A stretch of 64,000 nucleotides of DNA from Adhaeribacter terrigena (GTDB lineage Bacteria; Bacteroidota; Bacteroidia; Cytophagales; Hymenobacteraceae), in the NCBI RefSeq assembly GCF_016623615.1, contig NZ_JAEHFX010000007.1, positions 186,001 to 250,000 on the forward strand, written 5' to 3'. The notes under the pieces were generated by a model that had not been told where the DNA came from, did no database searches, and saw nothing but the letters and a program-made list of their open reading frames with translations. Below are positions 59,734-64,000 of the stretch, piece after piece (positions within the stretch are counted from its first letter, which is position 1; the number at the start of each line of letters is the position of its first letter). A program made the position numbers and the translations under genes.

Positions 59734-62700
59734 GTGCCAGATTTCAGCCACCTTCATTGCCATACCCAGTATTCCCTCCTCGACGGCCAGGCCAGCATTG
59801 GCGCGCTGATGAAAAAAGCGCAGGCCGACGGTATGAAAGCCGTTGCAATGACCGACCACGGCAATATGTTCGGGGCCTTCAACTTCGTGGCCGAAGCCAA
59901 TAAATACAACGTAAAGCCAATTGTAGGTTGCGAATTTTACCTTGTTTCCGACCGCCATCAGAAGATATTTACCAAAGAGCAGAAAGACGTGCGGCACCAC
60001 CAGTTGCTGCTCGCCAAAGACCAGGAAGGTTACCAGAACCTGGCCAAGCTATGCTCCATGAGCTATATTGAAGGTTTGTATTCCAAATGGCCACGCATTG
60101 ATAAAGAACTGTTGCAGCAATATTCCAAAGGTTTAATTGCTACCAGCTGCTGCATTGGGGCGGAAGTGCCGCAGGCCATTCTCTGGAAAAGCGAAGAAGA
60201 AGCCGAGGCAATTTTCAAGTGGTGGCTAGACCTGTTCGGCGAAGATTATTACATCGAAATTCAGCGCCATGGTTTGCAGAATATTGATGGTACCGGCAAA
60301 AGCCAGGAAGACATAAACCAGGTTTTGCTGAAGTGGAGCAAGAAATACAACGTGCCGGTTATTGCCACCAACGATTCGCATTACGTGGACCAGCAGGACT
60401 GGAACGCACACGACATTCTGCTGTGCGTGAACACCGGGGAGAACGTGAGCGTGCCGGTCGGCGATTTCCAGACCAAATATTTCCGCTGCCTTACCAACGA
60501 CAACCAGGTAATTTACGACCACCTCGACAACATCGAGAACAAATATTCGCGCGACGAAAACGTGCGCCGGGAGCTGTACCGCATTCAGGAAGAAATGCAG
60601 AAACCGCGTCCGCAATCGCGTTTCGGTTTCCCCAACGACCAGTTCTTTTTCAAGACCCAGGCCGAAATGAACGAGCTGTTCAAAGACGTGCCGCAGGCGA
60701 TCGATTACACAAACGAAATTGTAGATAAAATTACTCCGCCCAAACTAAAGCGCGACATTTTACTACCCAACTTCCCGCTTCCGCCGGAACATCCAACCGC
60801 CGATGCATTTCTCCGTCACTTAACCTTCGAAGGGGCCAAGAAGCGCTACGGCGAAATTACGCCCGAAATCGAAGAACGCCTCGATTACGAGTTGCGCATC
60901 ATCGAGACCATGGGCTTTGCCGGCTACTTCCTGATTACCCAGGATTTCATCAATAAAGGCCGCGACATGGGCGTGATGGTAGGTCCGGGCCGGGGTTCAG
61001 CGGCGGGTTCGGCGGCGGCTTATTGCATCGGCATCACCAACATCGACCCGATCAAGTACTCCCTCCTGTTCGAGCGTTTCCTGAATCCGGAACGGGTTTC
61101 CATGCCCGATATTGATATCGACTTCGACGACGTGAACCGGCAGAAGGTGATCGATTACGTGGTAGATAAATACGGCAAAACGCAGGTAGCGCAAATTATT
61201 ACCTTCGGTACCATGGCGGCCAAATCCTCCATTAAAGACGTGGCCCGAAGCATTGAATTGCCGCTGAACGAAGCAAACGAACTGGCTAAACTGGTACCGG
61301 ATGCACCGGGCACGACTCTAGCCAAAGCTTTCGCTGAAGTACCAGAACTGCAAACCATTCGTGGAGGCAACGACCTGAGAGCCAAAGTTCTACAATTAGC
61401 AGAACGCCTGGAAGGCTCCGTACGGAACACGGGTATTCACGCGGCGGGGGTAATCATTGCGCCCGACGACATCACCAAGTACATCCCGGTTTCCACGTCC
61501 AAAGATTCCGACCTGCTGGTTACGCAGTTCGACGGCAAGGTAATTGAAAGTGCCGGCATGTTGAAGATGGACTTTCTGGGGCTGAAAACCCTGACCATCA
61601 TCAAAGATGCCATGGCGCTCATTAAGAAATTGCACAACGTAGACATCGACATCGACGAAATTCCGATGGACGATCTGAAAACCTACGAACTTTACCAGCG
61701 CGGCGAAACCATCGGTACGTTCCAGTTCGAGTCCGAAGGAATGCGCATGTACCTGAAAGATCTTCAGCCAACCAACATTGAAGACTTGATCGCGATGAAC
61801 GCCCTTTACCGGCCGGGTCCGATGCAGTTCATTCCGAACTTCATTAACCGGAAGCACGGCCGCGAAGAAGTGGAATACCCGCACGACCTCCTCGAACCGA
61901 TCCTGAATTATTCTCAGGGCATTATGGTGTACCAGGAGCAGATCATGCAGACGGCCCAGATCCTGGCCGGTTACTCGCTCGGCGGCGCCGACTTACTCCG
62001 CCGCGCGATGGGTAAGAAGGACATGAAAAAGATGGCCGAGGAACGCGAAAAGTTCATCAAAGGGGCCGGCGAGATTCATAAAATTCCTGCCAAGAAAGCT
62101 TCCGAAGTTTTCGACGTGATGGAGAAATTTGCCCAGTACGGCTTCAACCGTTCGCACTCGGCCGCTTACTCCGTGGTGGCCTACCAGACCGGTTACCTGA
62201 AAGCGCATTACCCGGCCGAATACATGGCGGCGGTGCTTACCAACAACATGAACGACATCAAGAAGGTGACGTTCTTTATTGAGGAAGCCCGCAAGCAGGG
62301 CGTTCAGGTATTGGGTCCGGACGTAAACGAATCGGATTTCAAATTCAACGTGAACGCGGAAGGCCAGATCCGTTTTGGTTTGGGTGCCGTGAAAGGTACC
62401 GGCGAAGCAGCCGTAGAAGCCATTCTTAGCGAACGCGAAAAAAACGGCAACTACAAAGATATTTTCGATTTTGCGAAGCGCGTGAATTTGCGGGCTGTGA
62501 ATAAGAAAACCTTCGAAAGCGTGGCCCAAGCCGGCGGCTTCGACTCGTTCGAGAAATACCACCGCGCGCAATACATAGACATAGCCGAAGGCGAAAGCAT
62601 AAACTTAATTGAAAAAGCTGTTCGTTTCGGTAACCAGTACCAGGCCGAATTAGGCGCTGCCCAGCAATCGCTGTTTGGGGGCGGAACGGTAGAAATGCCG

Positions 62701-63369
62701 CTACCGCGCGTACCCGATATGCCGGAATGGAGCCAGAACGAAAAGCTGCGCCGCGAAAAAGAAGTGGTTGGTTTCTATATGTCCGGCCACCCATTAGACC
62801 AGTTCCAGCTTGAAATTGATTCCTATTGCACTTGCGGCGTAGACCGGATTGAAGAGTTCAAGAACCGCGACATTTCGGTAGCCGGCATGATCTCCAACGT
62901 ACAAATTCGTACTGCGGCAAAATCGGGTAATCCGTTCGCGCTATTTAACCTCGAAGATTACGATGCTACCTTGCCGATGGCTTTGTTCGGGGAAGATTAC
63001 CTGAAATATGCGTCGTACCTGCGGGAAGGAATGTACGTGTTTATTAGAGGCAAAGTAACCCTGCGATACAAAACCGAAGACCAGTGGGAACTGAAACCAA
63101 CCAGCATCCAGCTGCTCGGCGACATCACCGAAAAAATGGCCAACGGCGTGCGATTGGATATGGATATTCGCCTGGTAACTTCCGAAGCGATTGATCGGAT
63201 AGAAATGGCCCTGCAAGCTTGTCCGGGACAGAAGAAATTTGAATTGCAGTTAACTTCGCCGGAGGAAAGACTGGCGGTAGAATTGTTTTCGCGAAAGTAT
63301 AGAATTGAGCCGAAAGCGTTTATCCAGCATTTAAAAGGTAGTGAGTTGGGGAGTTATAAGTTGATCTAG
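59734..63369 (+). CDS. dnaE: DNA polymerase III subunit alpha
   Basis: 1211 residues, GTG start at 59734. The PHP domain is at the N-terminus (FSHLHCHTQYSLLDGQASIG, MTDHGNM). Palm residues lie in MVGPGRGSAAGSAAAYCIGI and MPDIDIDFDDVNR; fingers and HhH follow (ALYRPGPMQFIPNFINRKHG, FNRSHSAAYSVVAYQTGYLK). An OB fold (VAGMISNVQIRTAAKSGNPF) and a C-terminal tau-contact region complete it. It is the replicative polymerase. No full bipartite motif occurs in its 3.6 kb. Confidence 0.97.
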   Translation: MPDFSHLHCHTQYSLLDGQASIGALMKKAQADGMKAVAMTDHGNMFGAFNFVAEANKYNVKPIVGCEFYLVSDRHQKIFTKEQKDVRHHQLLLAKDQEGYQNLAKLCSMSYIEGLYSKWPRIDKELLQQYSKGLIATSCCIGAEVPQAILWKSEEEAEAIFKWWLDLFGEDYYIEIQRHGLQNIDGTGKSQEDINQVLLKWSKKYNVPVIATNDSHYVDQQDWNAHDILLCVNTGENVSVPVGDFQTKYFRCLTNDNQVIYDHLDNIENKYSRDENVRRELYRIQEEMQKPRPQSRFGFPNDQFFFKTQAEMNELFKDVPQAIDYTNEIVDKITPPKLKRDILLPNFPLPPEHPTADAFLRHLTFEGAKKRYGEITPEIEERLDYELRIIETMGFAGYFLITQDFINKGRDMGVMVGPGRGSAAGSAAAYCIGITNIDPIKYSLLFERFLNPERVSMPDIDIDFDDVNRQKVIDYVVDKYGKTQVAQIITFGTMAAKSSIKDVARSIELPLNEANELAKLVPDAPGTTLAKAFAEVPELQTIRGGNDLRAKVLQLAERLEGSVRNTGIHAAGVIIAPDDITKYIPVSTSKDSDLLVTQFDGKVIESAGMLKMDFLGLKTLTIIKDAMALIKKLHNVDIDIDEIPMDDLKTYELYQRGETIGTFQFESEGMRMYLKDLQPTNIEDLIAMNALYRPGPMQFIPNFINRKHGREEVEYPHDLLEPILNYSQGIMVYQEQIMQTAQILAGYSLGGADLLRRAMGKKDMKKMAEEREKFIKGAGEIHKIPAKKASEVFDVMEKFAQYGFNRSHSAAYSVVAYQTGYLKAHYPAEYMAAVLTNNMNDIKKVTFFIEEARKQGVQVLGPDVNESDFKFNVNAEGQIRFGLGAVKGTGEAAVEAILSEREKNGNYKDIFDFAKRVNLRAVNKKTFESVAQAGGFDSFEKYHRAQYIDIAEGESINLIEKAVRFGNQYQAELGAAQQSLFGGGTVEMPLPRVPDMPEWSQNEKLRREKEVVGFYMSGHPLDQFQLEIDSYCTCGVDRIEEFKNRDISVAGMISNVQIRTAAKSGNPFALFNLEDYDATLPMALFGEDYLKYASYLREGMYVFIRGKVTLRYKTEDQWELKPTSIQLLGDITEKMANGVRLDMDIRLVTSEAIDRIEMALQACPGQKKFELQLTSPEERLAVELFSRKYRIEPKAFIQHLKGSELGSYKLI

Positions 63370-63373
63370 AAAA

Positions 63374-63404
63374 AAGGCCTTCCGGATGGAAGGCCTTCTC
63401 TTTT
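63374..63404 (+). terminator. Terminator of dnaE
   Basis: AAGGCCTTCC (63374-63383) and GGAAGGCCTT (63388-63397) form a 10-bp stem with a GGAT loop, followed by CTCTTTT. Confidence 0.88.
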
Positions 63405-63501
63405 ACTGGGAGGTTTTCTTATTTCCTCATTTCATGCAAGTCTTTGTATTAAATTAATTAACTTTTATTAGGTTTACTTAACATTAGGATCAGTTTATTA
63501 C

Positions 63502-64000
63502 ATGAAAAAAATACTTGCTTCTTTATTCTTAGCCTTTGCATCTTTTTCCGGATTTAGCCAAGAAATCAATTCTGAAAATCAATTTAAAATCAATATTGGG
63601 GTAGCAACACCTTTAGGGAAATTTGGCGAAACCGATATGAAAAGATCCGGTTCAGGTTTTGCTACAACAGGTTTATTTTTAGATGCTGGATTTACCAAAT
63701 TTGTAAATAAGAATTTTGGTGTTGGCATTGATATAATCCACATTTCAAACAACATAGATGAAGATGCTTTTTTAATGGAAGCAAGAAAACTGGATCAGGG
63801 AATTAATTCGGTTAGCACTACCTCCTGGCAATCTTTAATGAGTTTAATTACGCTAACATACAGATATCAAATTGAAGGTTCTCATTTACATCCATTTATA
63901 AAAGTAAGCGGTGGTCTGGCTCATTCTACTGCTCCTAAAATTACTTATGAAAATTTATATTTTGGTCAGAGTGTTAGGCAAGACGCAAATGGCACCAGTA
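63502..64000 (+). CDS. Outer-membrane beta-barrel protein, 3' truncated
   Basis: ATG 63502 opens a frame that runs off the window, 166 residues visible. A signal peptide (MKKILASLFLAFASFSGFSQ) is followed by alternating strands: FKINIGVATPLGKFGE, FATTGLFLDAGFTKFVNKNF, GVGIDIIHIS, LMSLITLTYRYQI and HPFIKVSGGLAHS, the pattern of small OmpA-like barrels. It is more AT-rich than dnaE. Function cannot be stated. Confidence 0.75.
   Translation, partial: MKKILASLFLAFASFSGFSQEINSENQFKINIGVATPLGKFGETDMKRSGSGFATTGLFLDAGFTKFVNKNFGVGIDIIHISNNIDEDAFLMEARKLDQGINSVSTTSWQSLMSLITLTYRYQIEGSHLHPFIKVSGGLAHSTAPKITYENLYFGQSVRQDANGTS

Noticed and set aside
1-64000. tRNA or rRNA genes
   Set aside because: The only GGTTCGAATCC-type T-arm belongs to the tmRNA; no rRNA-like conserved segments were seen.

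Overview
The window reads as chromosomal DNA of a Bacteroidota bacterium, most likely a Cytophagales member related to Hymenobacteraceae (the family is inference). Support: promoters of the Bacteroidota type (TTG, about 19-20 bp, TAnnTTTG), a type IX secretion C-terminal sorting domain, a tmRNA whose tag reads GEYNYAMAA, LytTR/LytS signalling, a Rho with a long Q/N/R-rich insertion, and outer-membrane barrel proteins. No rRNA, tRNA, CRISPR array, transposase or prophage was seen.

Layout. 1-7955: end of a surface polysaccharide locus. The first 4.2 kb (flippase end, polymerase, two glycosyltransferases, hexapeptide acyltransferase) is strikingly AT-rich; then come the more conserved WecG-type transferase, UDP-GlcNAc 2-epimerase and a polyprenyl-phosphate sugar transferase. 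8360-12213: OmpA/SPOR protein, small barrel protein, tmRNA, and an HTH plus DUF2975 pair. 12404-17135: dnaX with a complete programmed -1 frameshift signal, QueD/FolE pterin genes and a TIGR01777 epimerase. 17394-19458: arsenic operon (ArsR, ArsI-like VOC protein, thioredoxin-type ArsC, aquaporin). 19538-29567: a lone accessory domain of an RluA-type pseudouridine synthase, PBP1A, methyltransferase/UbiA cluster, LiaF-like protein with a LytS/LytTR two-component system, a lipoprotein. 29568-41046: rho, serS, two tandem paralogues of unknown function, OsmC, a family 9 glycosyltransferase, LhgO, a PolX-like protein, an EVE protein. 41217-59256: secreted proteins, pyrR-pyrB, an extracellular nuclease, aminopeptidase P, a second family 9 glycosyltransferase, an M16 peptidase, an O-methyltransferase, a lytic transglycosylase with LysM domains, an MFS exporter and a zf-TFIIB protein. 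59734-63369: dnaE, then the start of a barrel protein cut by the window end.

The most unusual content is non-coding. (1) A bipartite 28-bp motif, AAACGSTA followed by exactly 13 free bases and AAAAAST (S = C or G), occurs about 25 times exactly and about 20 more times with one to a few changes. It is found on both strands, mostly hugging gene ends but also inside genes in different reading frames. It has no full copy in the first 8.1 kb. The layout recalls DNA-uptake sequences or a protein-binding site; its function is unknown. (2) A ~190-bp dispersed element is present in five copies (14515, 29148, 33219, 51305 reverse, 54101). Its core folds into a closing stem, an inner stem and two hairpins, with compensatory changes between copies. 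It sits in larger intergenic repeat clusters with a conserved order of modules. (3) A 48-bp palindrome inside a ~105-bp direct repeat flanks the T9SS-secreted gene.
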